Below, piece by piece: positions 22,121-33,764 of a DNA stretch of 64,000 bases. The stretch is taken from assembly GCA_942159475.1 (NCBI GenBank), contig OW804094.1, forward strand, positions 8,067,555-8,131,554, read 5' to 3'. The notes under the pieces were generated by a model that made no database searches, was not told the origin of the DNA, and was given only the letters and a program-made list of their open reading frames with translations. Within the stretch, counting starts at the first letter, position 1. Each line of letters begins with the position of its first letter. The DNA is from Sthenelais limicola. Its lineage: Eukaryota > Annelida > Polychaeta > Phyllodocida > Sigalionidae. The translations under genes and the position numbers were made by a program.

Positions 22121-22463
22121 TTTCTCACACTAACTAGACGACGAGGCGCCAGTGGCCATCCAAGAGATTGCCTAATTCTCCCCTTTGACAACAGGACGCG
22201 CCACCGTTTCTCGGAACGGCTAAATTGGACTAGGAAAGTTGGCTACTTCACCCGATTTCGTATGTTTTCGCAGTCAACGGGAAAAAAGAATTACGGATTT
22301 GTCATCCTTAACATGTTTGAGAATGAAATAGTCGGGGTTCATAGTGTCTATATTGTACTGGTAATGCACATAGGCTGATTTCCCAATGCATGTCTACCAG
22401 CTCCCAATGCATAAGCCTTCTTCCACGCACTCGGCCGTACTCGTGTAAACCTGCACTACAAGC

Positions 22464-22502
22464 GCTGGGTACTGCTGCACTATAGGAGCAGCAGTACCCA
22501 GC
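22464..22502. repeat. Perfect 15-bp stem hairpin
   Basis: GCTGGGTACTGCTGC, loop ACTATAGGA, GCAGCAGTACCCAGC. A perfect inverted repeat beside the G-rich tract. Confidence 0.9.
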
Positions 22503-22515
22503 TTTTAACAGTAGG

Positions 22516-22607
22516 GTGTGTGTGTGTGTGGGGGGGGGGGGTAGGGGGGGGTAGGGGGGGGGAGGGGGGGGGGAGGGGGGGGGGGGAGGGGGGGGGGTAG
22601 CGTTATA
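22516..22607 (+). repeat. G-rich tract, quadruplex-capable
   Basis: A GT run followed by about 80 bases of almost pure G broken by single A or TA. Many runs of at least four G make quadruplex formation likely. The apparent polyproline ORF on the other strand is an artefact of this tract. Confidence 0.85.
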
Positions 22608-23033
22608 TACTATAAAGCCATTCCCATTCTCATTCCCATCAAATTGTGACGATAGTCCTACTTGCCACACACACATCTGGACTTTCTCTAACAATAAGTA
22701 AAATGATTTATAGTAGGTAGACGTGGCAGTATTCACCTAAACCCGTACAACCGTCGAATGGCATTCAAGAAAAGAGTACAGGTCTCAGTGAGAGTCAGCC
22801 CCCTTGATTATATTTTATATTTCAAAATCATCCAACCTTCATGGTTTTATTCAGTCTGGGAGGAAAAATTTGTAAAATAAGCAAAATAAGTAAAAATGAT
22901 ATATCTCCAAGCTTTAAATTCATGCCTTACAAAATCTCATTTCATTACCTTTAATGTCATTAAATACATTCTGAAATCGAATAAAACTTTGCTTACACAT
23001 GTAAATACAAAGTTAATCTTATATATACTCAAA

Positions 23034-23395
23034 GTGATGTGTTACAGACAAATGAGTCACAAGTCGCAAAAAATGGATTTTGAGATATCGTCATATTTGA
23101 AAAGATGAGATCAAGACGATTCCAATGATGGTAAACATAAGGATAATTGGAGAGTGTTTCTATATTTGAAATTTGATATTTTTATTTTTGACTATAAATT
23201 TTGCAATATTTCTGGGTGGACAATTACTACTAATTACTAGTAAAGTATTTAAATCTACTCAAACAGTCTTGGAATTTGGTACATATATTCATACGACCTC
23301 AAGGACTAGACACCCCAAAAGTTAAAACATTGCTACAAAGGGATTCTGTGGATAACACACTTTGAAAAATATCAATTTCATGACTTTATTTATTT
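23034..23395. mobile_element. MITE-A, right end cut by MITE-C
   Basis: Left terminal repeat GTGATGTGTTACAGACAAAT. The right side reaches TTTGAAAAATATCAATTTCA and then stops where MITE-C (23400) begins. Confidence 0.65.
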
Positions 23396-23399
23396 AATA

Positions 23400-23752
23400 C
23401 AATAGGGGATTTGCATGTTTCACTGCACATATCTGTTACAGTGCATCTCGGGATGCATTCTGTTGAAATGTGACATGCAAATAATGTAGCAACATCTTTA
23501 TAAAAAAAAATGCAAGAATATTTTCACCAATACCATAGCTTGTATAAATTGATCTATAAAAACCAAATGCATGATGGGAGAGATGGGGACCTGTGTTATA
23601 GAAACATGTATAACACATGGATATTGACCTTAGAGCATTGATAAATATCCCATGCTGAACATGGCATGTTTTCTATATATTTTACACCGTACCATTAGTC
23701 CCATAGTTCCATGCGAATCCAAATTCAAAATGGCGGCTATGGAAACCCCCTA
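23400..23752. mobile_element. MITE-C, opposite orientation
   Basis: Begins AATAGGGGATTTGCATG and contains GAATGCATCCCGAGATGCAC in complement. Ends AAAATGGCGGCTATGGAAAC then CCCCTAT. It truncates the neighbouring MITE-A. Confidence 0.8.
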
Positions 23753-24114
23753 TGGGGAAAGGGGGATGAAACTTTGTTACACTGTATTGTTGAAAATGTA
23801 TTATTACGTTATTACTCCACTAGTACAAGTGCGATTGGAGGGTGAATTTTAATCTCTCAAATGTCTTAGCCCTCTAGTACAAGAGGAACAAAACTAAACT
23901 TGTAGTAGTATTTTATATTATTCTATTTTATTCTTCCCTAGATATTGTTACAGGAACCTTATCTCTTGAATAGACTCTATTTTAACATTGTAATAAACAA
24001 ACTCTGCTGTCCGTTACTACATGAACAAGGAACACTACAAATTGACACGCACCATATTCAATCACAAACAACATGATTGAACATTGAACAAACCAACTAT
24101 GTTCACTAACTAAG

Positions 24115-24230
24115 ATTTGCCTGGAAGACCTGCATGTCATAAGACTTGCAGATGGTGTATTCTTTTCTGATTGTACTGTATGTCTATTCGGAATAAAAAT
24201 CCTATATATATATATATTATTAGATTAGAA
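24115..24230 (+). mobile_element. LINE 3' tail, same family as 59530-60624
   Basis: Shares CTGGAAGACCTGCATG-like sequence and the terminal TTCGGAATAAAAATCCTAT plus TA tail with the minus-strand LINE near 59535. Only the last hundred bases are present, as expected from 5' truncation. Confidence 0.5.
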
Positions 24231-24684
24231 ACTTTTATTGGTCGGATTTTGTCGAACTTTGGATATGTTGTTCAGCACATCTCAAAGTACCAGAAACGAT
24301 CATAAAACGTTTTGTTGCAATTTGTTTGGGGTTGGGCCATTTTTTAGCCTATATTGCCTCTACTAAGAGCGGTTCTCAAGCCAAGGGAGGTCTCCATGCT
24401 CACTGTTGTTTTTACAATAATAATGTGTAGTGAACAAGTCCACAGTCGTCATTGACGAAGGTGGTACACTGCTAAGTTTAAAATCTTCATGTTAAATGTT
24501 CTCAGTTCAATTTTCAATGATTGGTCATACAATTCACCGCTGATTATTGGTAATTAGTGATATTTGAATGCATAAATATACATACCCGAATATATAATCA
24601 ATCAATAAAATTCTGGTTTTACCAAATTAATGTATTCTTTGATAATGCCTTAAAACCCTTTGGATCTGATATTATTGCTTCAAC

Positions 24685-24757
24685 TTTATACTGTATCATT
24701 AGTCCCATAATTCCATGCAAATCAAGATTCAAAATGGCGGCTATGAAAACCCCCTAT
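24685..24757. mobile_element. MITE-C end fragment
   Basis: ATTAGTCCCATAATTCCATG then AAAATGGCGGCTATGAAAAC and CCCCTAT. Lies next to the donor of exon 24777-25280. Confidence 0.65.
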
Positions 24758-24776
24758 TATTATTGTTTCAACTTAC

Positions 24777-25280
24777 ATTGCGTGTCTGAGGCCGATGTTT
24801 CTAAATCCATCATCTCATCTGCTTCTGTGTTGCTACATTCATCAAATGTTTTACTTCCGTCACTCAATAATCTACCATCAATATTTCTACAATCATTTAA
24901 GCGTTTTTGTAAAGCGCAGCGAACTGTCTCAACATAGGCATCAATCGCTCTACTCCCTGCATCATCGCTCACAACTTGATTTTGTTTTTCCATCGATTTT
25001 GAAAAGAAAGGATGGAACCTTTCTCCCCATTTGTTTTCATTGTCTAGAAAACAATTATTTCTCTTTCCCTGTTTCTTGAGGATCCTATTATTTAAGGTAA
25101 CTTCATACGTAGGTGAATGATGAAATGGGAGGGACTCCATTGTACTCGAATACTCGCGTTTGTCTTTATAAAAAGGTAGATTTTGTAGATAATCCCGGGA
25201 ATCCTTCATAGTAAGTTGTGTAGGTAAGTCTTGGGGTGATGCTGTTTCAGCCTGCAGGTTGTTATCATCAAGAGGAATGT
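24777..25280 (-). CDS. Polar exon of the unrecognised secreted protein
   Basis: Open for 168 codons in a 35% G+C region, with acceptor ACGTTTCAG|ACATT and donor CGCAAT|GTAAGTTG. The segments HSPTYEVTLNNRILKKQGKR and SRAIDAYVETVRCALQKRLN look helical. The length and the codon-like composition make chance unlikely. The opposite strand also has a shorter ORF here, judged to be a shadow. A MITE-C fragment ends about 20 bp past the donor. Confidence 0.55.
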
Positions 25281-28200
25281 CTGAAACGTAAAATAATTGC
25301 ATTTTTATAACTAATTAATGAATAAATAAATTGTGAATTCTTTTATTTTGGCAAGTAGGTACATTTAGATATAGAACAAGACAACACATAGGTAGTATGC
25401 TTCAGGTCTTCCAGCATGTGCCTCTAAGCTAGGGGTTATATGTGTTGTGTTACAGGAAAATCAGTCACAAGTCGCAAAAATGGATTTTGAGATATTATCA
25501 TATCTTAAAAGATGAGATGAAGCCGATTCTAATGATAGTAAACAGTAGGACACAGGGCCGTAACCAGCCTTCCAAGGGGGGGTGTTCTTAAATGGGGCAA
25601 AGGGGGACTGTATAACTCCAGCAGCTTTGCTGCTGGTGCGAGCGCCGAAGGCGTGAAGTGTGACTAGGGTGGTCCGGGGGCATGCCCCCCCGGGAAAAAA
25701 TTGATATTGAGTAGTGAAATGGTGCATTCTGAGGGCGTTTCTCCATATTATTTTAGGAATCTGAGAGCATTAACTGAAACAATCAATCTTTAATGTTTTT
25801 TCTCTGGTAATTTTGTTTATAGTTTGGTGTGAGTATCTTCTAAACGTTCTAATCTAATATATCTCAATGCTCACTGACGAATTTGTATATGGTTTCAAGA
25901 CACTACGAAAACCACTTAAGAGTGAGAGTGTTTGTAATAAATTTACCTGATCAAAGATATTTTGTTTAACAAAAAGATAATTTAAGGTTTGACACTAGTT
26001 TTTGATATTTATTTATAATTTGACAAAATTTCGTAATAGAAATTGTGGAATTTGGGATGTTCTCAAAAATACTTATTTCAGTATAATAAGGACTGAAGAC
26101 TTGCATCCCTGAGATTATTAGTTATTACATGGCCTTGAGTTCCTTGAAAGTCGTGAAATGGTAATATGATTTTCAAGGCATTATAGTCAATTCTCACAAA
26201 ATGGGGGCAGTCAGTGTTTCTGAATTCCAAGGTTCACTGAGCTTACATTTTTATTCTTTTGGTTTATTTGTCATGCCTGGAAAAACTGTATTTTAGGTCT
26301 AGAAATCTTTGAATTTTATCATGACAGACATTGGTAGATTTAGAGCTTGATTCTGTAAAAATATCCTTAATTACAGGCACTAAAAAGTCATTTTATTCAT
26401 TTCAAATCCACCAGAATGCAGAATGCATTAGAGAGTATGTGTACACAAAATATCCGAGGGGGAACACCCCCTGACCCACCCTCCCTCAGGTTTGTTTGGA
26501 TCACAAAATTCCATTGATATGACTAAATTATCTGGTTAAAATACTGTTTTACCAGGCCTTGAATTACCAGGACTAGTGAAAACCTAGGAGGACTAGTGGG
26601 AAATAAAGGTCACTAGTCCCCCTGACTATTGGGAATTTTAAGTTAGCCTGAACCCCTGCCAGCTGAATATGGTTTACAGAGATGGAGGTGTGTGTGTGTT
26701 GGGGGGGGACCATACACAGATGAATATAGTTTACTGAGCTGGAGGTGTGTGTGTTGGGGGACCATACACAGCTGAATATAGTTTACTGAGATGTAGTCAG
26801 GGTGGGGGTGGGGGACCAAACATCCCATACACCCAGCTGCAGGGTTTATGTTAGTAGCCGGGACCCGAGGAAAAACACTCGCCTCCTTTTCTCAGCTGCC
26901 CGGCTACTTAGTGACCATTTAAAACATTTTTTTTAAACATTTATTTAAAAAAATGAACTGACGTCGAGCATCAAGCTCTGTCTGGACTTCCATGTGTACC
27001 AGTCTGATCATGATTAAAATGACACAGAATGTGAATCAGACATTGCATTTTGATGCTTAAGTTTGAATTCAAAAGCGCTGCTTGCCCCAATTTTGTAAGA
27101 ATCGACCATACACATAAAGAGGAAAATTTATGTATACAATTTGAACACTGAAATCTCTATAAAAACTATGCTAGAAATACACCAGAAGCCACAACTCTTT
27201 GTGCAAAATTCAAAATTTTCTCACCAGGAGGGGTCATCCCCTCCTGCACCCTCCCCCAGCACTGCACTTGGATAAAATTTGAACACCAGAAGTCCCTCCC
27301 CCATTCTTCATGCAAAAATCTAAAATTATCTGGGGTGCCTCCCCCCAGGAAAGCCCCCGCACCCATCTCTGTGCTGGGCATGGGCTCAGTCTCAGAAAAT
27401 GTGGTCCCCCCTACTTCCACAAAAATATCCCATACTCAAAACCTTAACAAAAGCCCTGTAGCTGAGTATGTTGAGATGGTGGGGGGGGGGGGGGGTCGAA
27501 CACCCCAGTCCCCTCTAGCTGAGTAACCTTTGCATCATCAAGTGGGTGTGGGGTGGGGTTAAACCCCCACACCCCCATACACATGCATTTGTTCTACCCC
27601 ATTTCAAAGACAATCAATTGAGTGGGAACATCTGATATTGCATTGATTTTGGAGTAGGCCTACATAGGCCTATGCAGAAGTGGGCAGGGTGAAGGGATTT
27701 CGTTTTTCTTTTTTTTTTAAAGAAATTAATTAATTCTTATTGGGGGGGACCACTGACCTAGGAGTGGCAGGGGGCGCTGTTCCTGCGAACACCCCTGACA
27801 CCCCCTGGTTATGGGCCTGAACTCTGTGTGTGTGTGTGGGGGGGGGGGGGGGGGTCGGGGGTCGAACACCCCCCTCTCTACAGCTGAGTATTGTTAAGTG
27901 AGGTGGAGATGGTGAATTGGGGTTGGGGGGGGGGGGGCAAACACCCCCCCAAAAAAACAACCACCCAAATGAGTAACCTTTGTCCCATCAAATGGGGCTG
28001 GGGGTGGGGTAAAACCCCCCACCCCCACCCATACCCACACACCCACCCTCACACCTACATGGCATGTCTTCGACTCCATATCAAAGAGAATCAATTGTAA
28101 GATGAGCGGATCCATCTGATTTCAGGGCTCAGGAATGTTGCCAACCCTCTAGAGAGAACTCCAGAGACTCACAAAGGATGGGTGCCTAAATAATTAGTCA

Positions 28201-30091
28201 AAGTTTAAATTTCTTTTTTTTTTTTTTTTTTTTTAATTTTTTCAAAAAAATTAATTACCTTCTATGGGGGGGACCACTGACCCAACGGGAGGCAGGGGGG
28301 GTGTTCGTTCGAACACCCCTGACACCCCCTGGTTACGGGCCTGGGACATCGAAATAGTGTTTCTATATTTCAAGATAGATATCTTTATTTTTTTTAAAAA
28401 GTTATTAATATTGTTGGGTGGACAGTTACTAATAAAGTACCTAAATATAGTACATGAGATGACCTTAGAAATGCATAGACAATATATGTAATACATTGCC
28501 TTGAAATTTTGTACATTGTATTGATGTTACTACCAGCATTAAGCAGCCTAAATATTGGAATATTCCAACAAGGATTTCCTATAGATAAATCACTTTGAAA
28601 AATATCCATTTTGCGACTCATGACTCATTTTCCTGAAACACATCACATATATCTGTTTCTAGGGGTTTGGGTTAAAATGTGGGTTGTCTAACAATTCATC
28701 CCTTTGTCTCAACAGGGAGGTTTACGTAAAGCCCCCAAATAATAGTTTCTTATTTTTGTCACATTCTTTCCCAATTTTACAGAAAGTCACTTGGCTAAAT
28801 AATTCGACCATGTAACATATTCATGAACCGTTAATTGTCCACATTTTCCAATTCCGTGAAAATCTCATTATTGTAACTTGCCTCTGTTCCCTCTTTCCAT
28901 TCGTCGGAAATCGAATAAAAAAATCGGAATATTTGGGTAACCCTGACAAAGAAAATATATGTGATGTGTTTCAGGAAAATGAGTCATAAGTCGCAAAATT
29001 GATATTTTTCAAAGTGATATATTCCCTGAACCTCTTTGTAGGTATGTCCTCATTTTTGGTGTGACTAACGTTGGATGAAGTATGAATACATGTACCAAAT
29101 TGTAAGACAGTGTATCAAATATTGTCATGCATTTATAGGGTCATCCCATAGAGTATATTTAGCTACTTTAATAGTAATTGTCCACCCCAAAATAGTGAAA
29201 ACCTTTTTTTTTAGAAATAAAAATATCAAACTTAAAATATAGAAATACTTATTAGATGCCCTTAATGTTTATATTCATTGGAATCCCCTTGGTCTAATCT
29301 TTACAAATACGATGATATCACAAAATTCAATTCAATTTTTGCGACTTATGACTCATTATCCTGAAACACATCACATATATATTTATAGAAGTCTATGGAT
29401 ACCACGGGCATTTTGTCCTCACCATAATAGTAAGTATAGCAAAATGAAATATATATAAATAGAGACGATTTGTAGCCCCGGTTTGTAGCCCAACCACATA
29501 AACATTTGGATGGATCTACTCCAATATTGCCAATGCGTTCAGATATTTATATAAAATTAGACTAAAAACGGATGTCGATATGTTACCCTTATCATAATAT
29601 AATTGTCGCTGTAGTTACAACCATTTTTTCTAATGTCAATTCATCAGCTGAGAATAGCAATGTACATTGTGAGCATATTGTCAACATCATAATTATATAA
29701 TCTATTATGGCAAATAAATAATTATCTTAGCTTATTGAAATAAAGGACAAACATAGGAAATATGGAAATAATAAAATGGAATATTCAACGGAAACTCACC
29801 AATGTCAGATCTCTTTTCTAATTGAATAGAATTAGTTGAAGAGACAGAAGTAGGAGTAGTAGGATTAGAAGTAGTAGGAGAAGAAGTAGTAGGAGAAGAA
29901 GTAGTAGGAGAAGAAGAAGTAGGAGAAGTAGGTGTAGCAGCTATTGTAGACGACGAATCTTCAAAGGGATCGGTAGTCGCTTCCAGACACAACTGTACCG
30001 ACCTGTCCCGCGGCACCCGATTAACATTAGTAGATAGGATGAGTGGATGTCCCAGAATAATTAACTGAATTAAAATAAACTTATAAAACAT
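24777..30091 (-). CDS. Unrecognised secreted or type I protein, 2 exons, partial
   Basis: Two minus-strand open exons join in phase. Exon 1 (29800-30091) starts with a signal-peptide-like MFYKFILIQLIILGHPLILS and continues into a Ser/Thr/Pro repeat tract. Exon 2 (24777-25280) encodes 168 polar residues with a basic KKQGKR and four cysteines. The split Asp codon (G|AC) is restored exactly. The function and family are not recognised. The signal peptide and the mucin-like tract imply secretion or surface display, and KKQGKR could be a processing site; both are inferences. Exon 2 exits in phase 1, so more exons are expected to the left. Confidence 0.5.
25553..28343. mobile_element. 2.8-kb TIR element inserted in MITE-A
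   Basis: Terminal inverted repeats CAGGGCCGTAACCAG and CTGGTTACGGGCCTG, flanked by GGACA on both sides (25548-25552, 28344-28348). The interior holds G-rich stretches, short tandem repeats (TGAATATAGTTTACTGAG) and an internal copy of the end motif at about 27803-27820. No transposase ORF was seen, so it is non-autonomous. CAGGG ends resemble hAT-like elements, but a 5-bp target duplication is not typical of hAT, so the superfamily is open. Confidence 0.7.
26641..26830. repeat. Tandem repeat inside the 2.8-kb element
   Basis: Copies of TGAATATAGTTTACTGAG with GGAGGTGTGTGTG and GGGGGACCATACACA, about 55-60 bp apart. Confidence 0.7.
28960..29375. mobile_element. MITE-A, complete copy
   Basis: Both terminal repeats are clear: TGTGATGTGTTTCAGGAAAA left, TGACTCATTATCCTGAAAC plus ACATCACA (one mismatch) right; about 416 bp. 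Confidence 0.82.
29800..30091 (-). CDS. Signal peptide and Thr/Ser/Pro repeat exon
   Basis: 97 codons. After the hydrophobic leader comes NVNRVPRDRSVQLCLEATTD, then repeats of SPTTS (SSPTTSSPTTSSPTTSNPTT). These come from a short tandem DNA repeat at about 29850-29935, and the tract is a likely O-glycosylation region. The donor ACATTG|GTGAGTTT is strong. The start is the first ATG, and stop codons are close upstream. Confidence 0.55.
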
Positions 30092-30241
30092 CTTGCTGCA
30101 TTATTGCTGCTCATCCTTATAGCTCCTCGGGGTGCGAATGACTTGTGAACGTGTAGTTTAAAACCTACGATTCTCCCCAAATCCTGTCATACAGGTTGTT
30201 TATGGTTGGGTTGGCAATCAGGCATGCGTCCAAGTATACAT

Positions 30242-30478
30242 GGGTCAGATTTTCAGAACATGTACAATTCGCAGCTCTACACATTAAGGAAATTCGCCTA
30301 AATTAGGCTGAAAAATGATGAACACCGGGTACATATCTGAGTATATTTGGTATCACATTGATTTAAAGTATCAGTTCTGTTATGTTAAACTGCATTTTGA
30401 AGCTCATTTTTGTCTTAAATGTGGGTTATTTGAGAGGATTAGTGAAGGTGAATTGTATATTTTCTGAAAATCTGACCC
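30242..30478. mobile_element. MITE-B
   Basis: Both terminal repeats present (left GGGTCAGATTTTCAGAACAT). Lies just upstream of the signal-peptide exon. Confidence 0.83.
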
Positions 30479-30637
30479 ATATATGGGTCGGGCTACGGTT
30501 GCATGTACCATTGGGCATTTATCAACCAAAATTGTTGGTTTCTGTGAAGAGGATAATTTCTATTTTTTTAAAAATTCAATTTCATTCAAGTGTGTGAGTA
30601 CATCATGATAATATTAAACAATACTATACTAATGATA

Positions 30638-30841
30638 CACTCTAGGTCCAAACCCTCAGATCAGATAAGAATGGTATGTCAGCCTACCTCGCTAATCGGT
30701 TTCTTGTCCTAGGACTCGGCGTTTTAATGGGAATCTAATGACATTTTGCGGTCTTAATGGAATTATAATGACTCTTTGCAGTTTGAGGCGAGAGGCTTTC
30801 CCTTCATTTGAAGGGACTCTCTAAAGTTTGGGCTTAGACTG
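30638..30841. mobile_element. MITE-D copy 2
   Basis: TCTAGGTCCAAACCCTCAGA at the left, ACATTTTGCGGTCTTAATGG inside, and AAGTTTGGGCTTAGACTGG at the right. The partial ends at 14748-14800 and 32895-32960 belong to the same family. Confidence 0.6.
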
Positions 30842-31283
30842 GATATAGGAATTGTGACATTGTAATCATATTATTATTGAAACTGATATGTTTATGTATA
30901 TGTATATAAATGTAAATAAAAAGATAACACATACGGAATGTATAGAAATATAACAATGGTAAAAGGAAAACCAGGATACTGACGAAAATAGGGTGTAAAC
31001 CAGAAGAAGTACCTGTTAATAAGACATAAAAACGTTTTCAAATCAAATCAAGATATTTTGTCATTTCTGATAGTACATAACATGGAGACATGATGTACAC
31101 AAATCTCAGTATATTGGATGTAAGATATTGTGTAAGCGGTCTGGCTGTACATAACATGGAGATCTATACATACATATGTCCTTGAAAGGAAACTGGCAGA
31201 AGTGAAAAGGTTTCGAATTCCTCTGAGTTCCTGGCAGTGGAGGATCGGGGTGGGGGGCTTTGGGGCTCAGACACCTTATATAA

Positions 31284-31341
31284 GGGTCAGATTTCCGGAA
31301 AATGTACAATAGGCAGCTGTACACATTTAGTAAATTCTGCT
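31284..31341. mobile_element. MITE-B end fragment
   Basis: First 58 bp only (GGGTCAGATTTCCGGAAAAT through TTTAGTAAATTCTGCT). Confidence 0.65.
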
Positions 31342-31544
31342 GTTACGTTGGACTGCAAAAGTTAGAATGTTAGAAGCAAATCAGAAAGATTTAAAACAAG
31401 AAAAGAACTTGCTGCTAAAGTTAATAACAAGATTTTGAAGTTTTCGGCACTGTTTCTCCTCTCCTCCCCCCCCCCCCCCCCACGTCAGCAATTTTTGGCT
31501 CGACTCCTTTCTAGACGTTACCGCTTTTGTCTGTATCACTACCA

Positions 31545-31781
31545 GGGTCAGATCGCCTAGAAATGTACAATTGTCAGCTCTACAAACTTATGAAATTTTG
31601 CTAAATTAAGCTATAAAAAATGATAAACACTGGGTATATCTGTGTATATTTGGCATCGAGTTGATTCAAGGGATGTGTTTGGTTATGTTGAATTGTGTTT
31701 TGAGTCTCATTTTTGTGTTAAATTCGGGTTATTTGGGAAGGTTTCTGAATGTGAATTGTGCATTTTCTGGAAGTTTCACCC
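31545..31781. mobile_element. MITE-B, diverged
   Basis: GGGTCAGATCGCCTAGAAAT left; ATTTTCTGGAAGTTTCACCC right. Confidence 0.72.
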
Positions 31782-31879
31782 ACCAACACATCTAAGGAAC
31801 GTTACGCCATCTTTCCCTTCTGTTCCAGTGTTGTTGGATCATTTCCCTAGAAGAAAACTCTATGGCTGCAGTTGTATAA

Positions 31880-32114
31880 GGATCAGATTTTCAGAAAATG
31901 TACAATTAGCAGCTGCACACATTTAGTAACTTCTGCTAAATAAGGCTGCAATTTGGTCAATACTAAGTAAATTCGAGTATAATCGACATTGCATTGATCC
32001 TAGCAATCTGTTTGGTAAGGTTGAACTGTATTTTGAACTTTATTTCCGTCTGAAATTTGGGTTATTTGAAAAGATTGGCGGAGTTGAATTGTACATTTTT
32101 TGAAAATCTGACCC
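31880..32114. mobile_element. MITE-B
   Basis: GGATCAGATTTTCAGAAAAT left; TTTTTTGAAAATCTGACCC right. Third MITE-B within 1 kb. Confidence 0.8.
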
Positions 32115-32169
32115 ACGATGTTTGTAAAGGAGTCACCAAACCATGCTACTTTCTCTCTTCAACTAGACT

Positions 32170-32765
32170 CTTACTATAGTGCTGCGCCCTGAGTTAGGGA
32201 CTTTACTACTTTTTGGGGGACATGTTTTAGTCAGGTATTAATTCCAATGCTACTTTCTCTCTCCAAGTAGACTCTTACTATAGCAATGAGCCCTGAGTCA
32301 GGGAATTTGCTTTATCAACCATTTTGTTTTTAAATCCTTGAAAATTTCCATGTTTTCTTTGTTGATAAGACTTAGAGATACTAGGATTCTGATTTTTGTC
32401 TAAGTTTAAAGGGATTATGATTTTTTTTATCATTGAAATTGAATTTAGAACCTTAAAATTAAATATTTTCCTCCAAATCTTTCAATCGTGTCATAGGAAT
32501 TTTCACAGTATATTTTTTAAGAATAAAAGACCATCATGCCTGCATATGCCTGCATAATTAAAAGGAGAGAATTAATAATTTTAAAAAGATTGATTCAGTA
32601 TGTTCAACATGGCCCCAATGCTGCAGAACTATTGACCTGAGAGACATTGCCATGGAAACAGTTGTTATCATAAAAACTCTTAAAATGATCATGAATCATA
32701 TACAATAAGTTGAGGCAACTTTAGGTTTTAGTCCCTAACTTAGGGCTCAGCGCTATAGGTGCACC
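32170..32765. mobile_element. Possible inverted-repeat element
   Basis: CTATAGTGCTGCGCCCTGAG with TTAGGGACT at the left and AGTCCCTAACTTAGGGCTCA then GCGCTATAG at the right are inverted copies. The left end is also repeated directly near 32260. The interior is plain AT-rich sequence. Confidence 0.4.
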
Positions 32766-33350
32766 AAGTTTTTTTTTTGCACCAGGTTTTTTGTCCTTCA
32801 TTCATTGAGAGATTGACTAGATGAACTCAGTAGATTTAAGGGCGCGGGATCGTGCATCACGCTATCCCAACTACAAAAATAAAAAAACACACCTCAAGAC
32901 ATTCTTCCCTCAGTTTGAAGGGACTCTCTCATCTTTGAGCCTAGACTGGGTCAGTATTGCGTATCTTTTCGTTCGATTGTCATTCTCTATCTCCAAAACA
33001 TCATTACGACAAAAAATGCAAAATATTCGATTTCTTTTCAATAGTGTGATATTTATTCAGCAAAATAAGATACATTATCTACAGAAATAATGATTTGTAT
33101 GTATGCAGAAGTTATCACAGAAGATCAGCTGTACATGTGCATATATCACTCCAATTACTTTGTCAAATATACAAAAAAATATCCGGGACTAAAATTTGTA
33201 TACCGATTTATAGTATTCTCCATCACAATAAAATATACGGATGGAATGTGTGAGTCAATTTAACAGACATGATGCACCTTGAAGCTGGTAATAAACCACC
33301 ATAATGTGGAAACAGTGATATAATAACGATAATAGTTCAGTTATGAATTA
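32766..33350. other. AT-rich non-coding
   Basis: A MITE-D end scrap at 32895-32960. Nothing else recognised. Confidence 0.4.
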
Positions 33351-33353
33351 TTT

Positions 33354-33764
33354 GAGATGTGTTTCAGGAAAATGAGTCATAAGTCGCAAAAAATGGATTT
33401 TGAGATATCACCATATTTGACAAGATGAGATCAAGCCGATTCCAATGATAGTAAACAGTGTAATAATCTAATAAATATTTCTAGATTTTACGTTTGATAT
33501 TTTCCTTTTTGAAAAAAAACAGTTTCCAATATTTCTGGGGGTCAATAAACAGTAAGGTAACTAAGTGTAGTCCATATGAGGACCTTCAAAACGAAAGGAT
33601 ATATTACATAGATTGTTCTTAAATTTGATACATCGATTGATATAGCTATAAGTGATCAACCCACCAAAGATTAGAACATTCCAAAAATGAGATCCTGTGA
33701 AAAAAAAACACTTGTGAAAAATATCAATTTTGCGACTTGACTCCTTTTCCTGAAACACATCACA
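33354..33764. mobile_element. MITE-A, complete copy
   Basis: GAGATGTGTTTCAGGAAAAT left; TTTTCCTGAAACACATCACA right. About 411 bp, between genes. Confidence 0.82.

Larger units (their letters stand above)
25441..28647. mobile_element. MITE-A split by a 2.8-kb insertion
   Basis: The left part ends AAACAGTAGGACA at 25552. The right part resumes GGACATCGAAATAGTG at 28344 and runs to the terminal ACACATCACA at 28647. The intact consensus reads AGTAGGACATCTAATAAG, so the two halves fit together with a 5-bp duplication of GGACA. Confidence 0.8.

Noticed and set aside
22308..22736. ORF with long polyproline stretch
   Set aside because: Created by the G-rich tract read on the opposite strand; no splice context and no other protein-like sequence.
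27166..28115. Several proline- and glycine-rich ORFs
   Set aside because: All lie in the G-rich interior of the 2.8-kb transposon and reflect its base composition.
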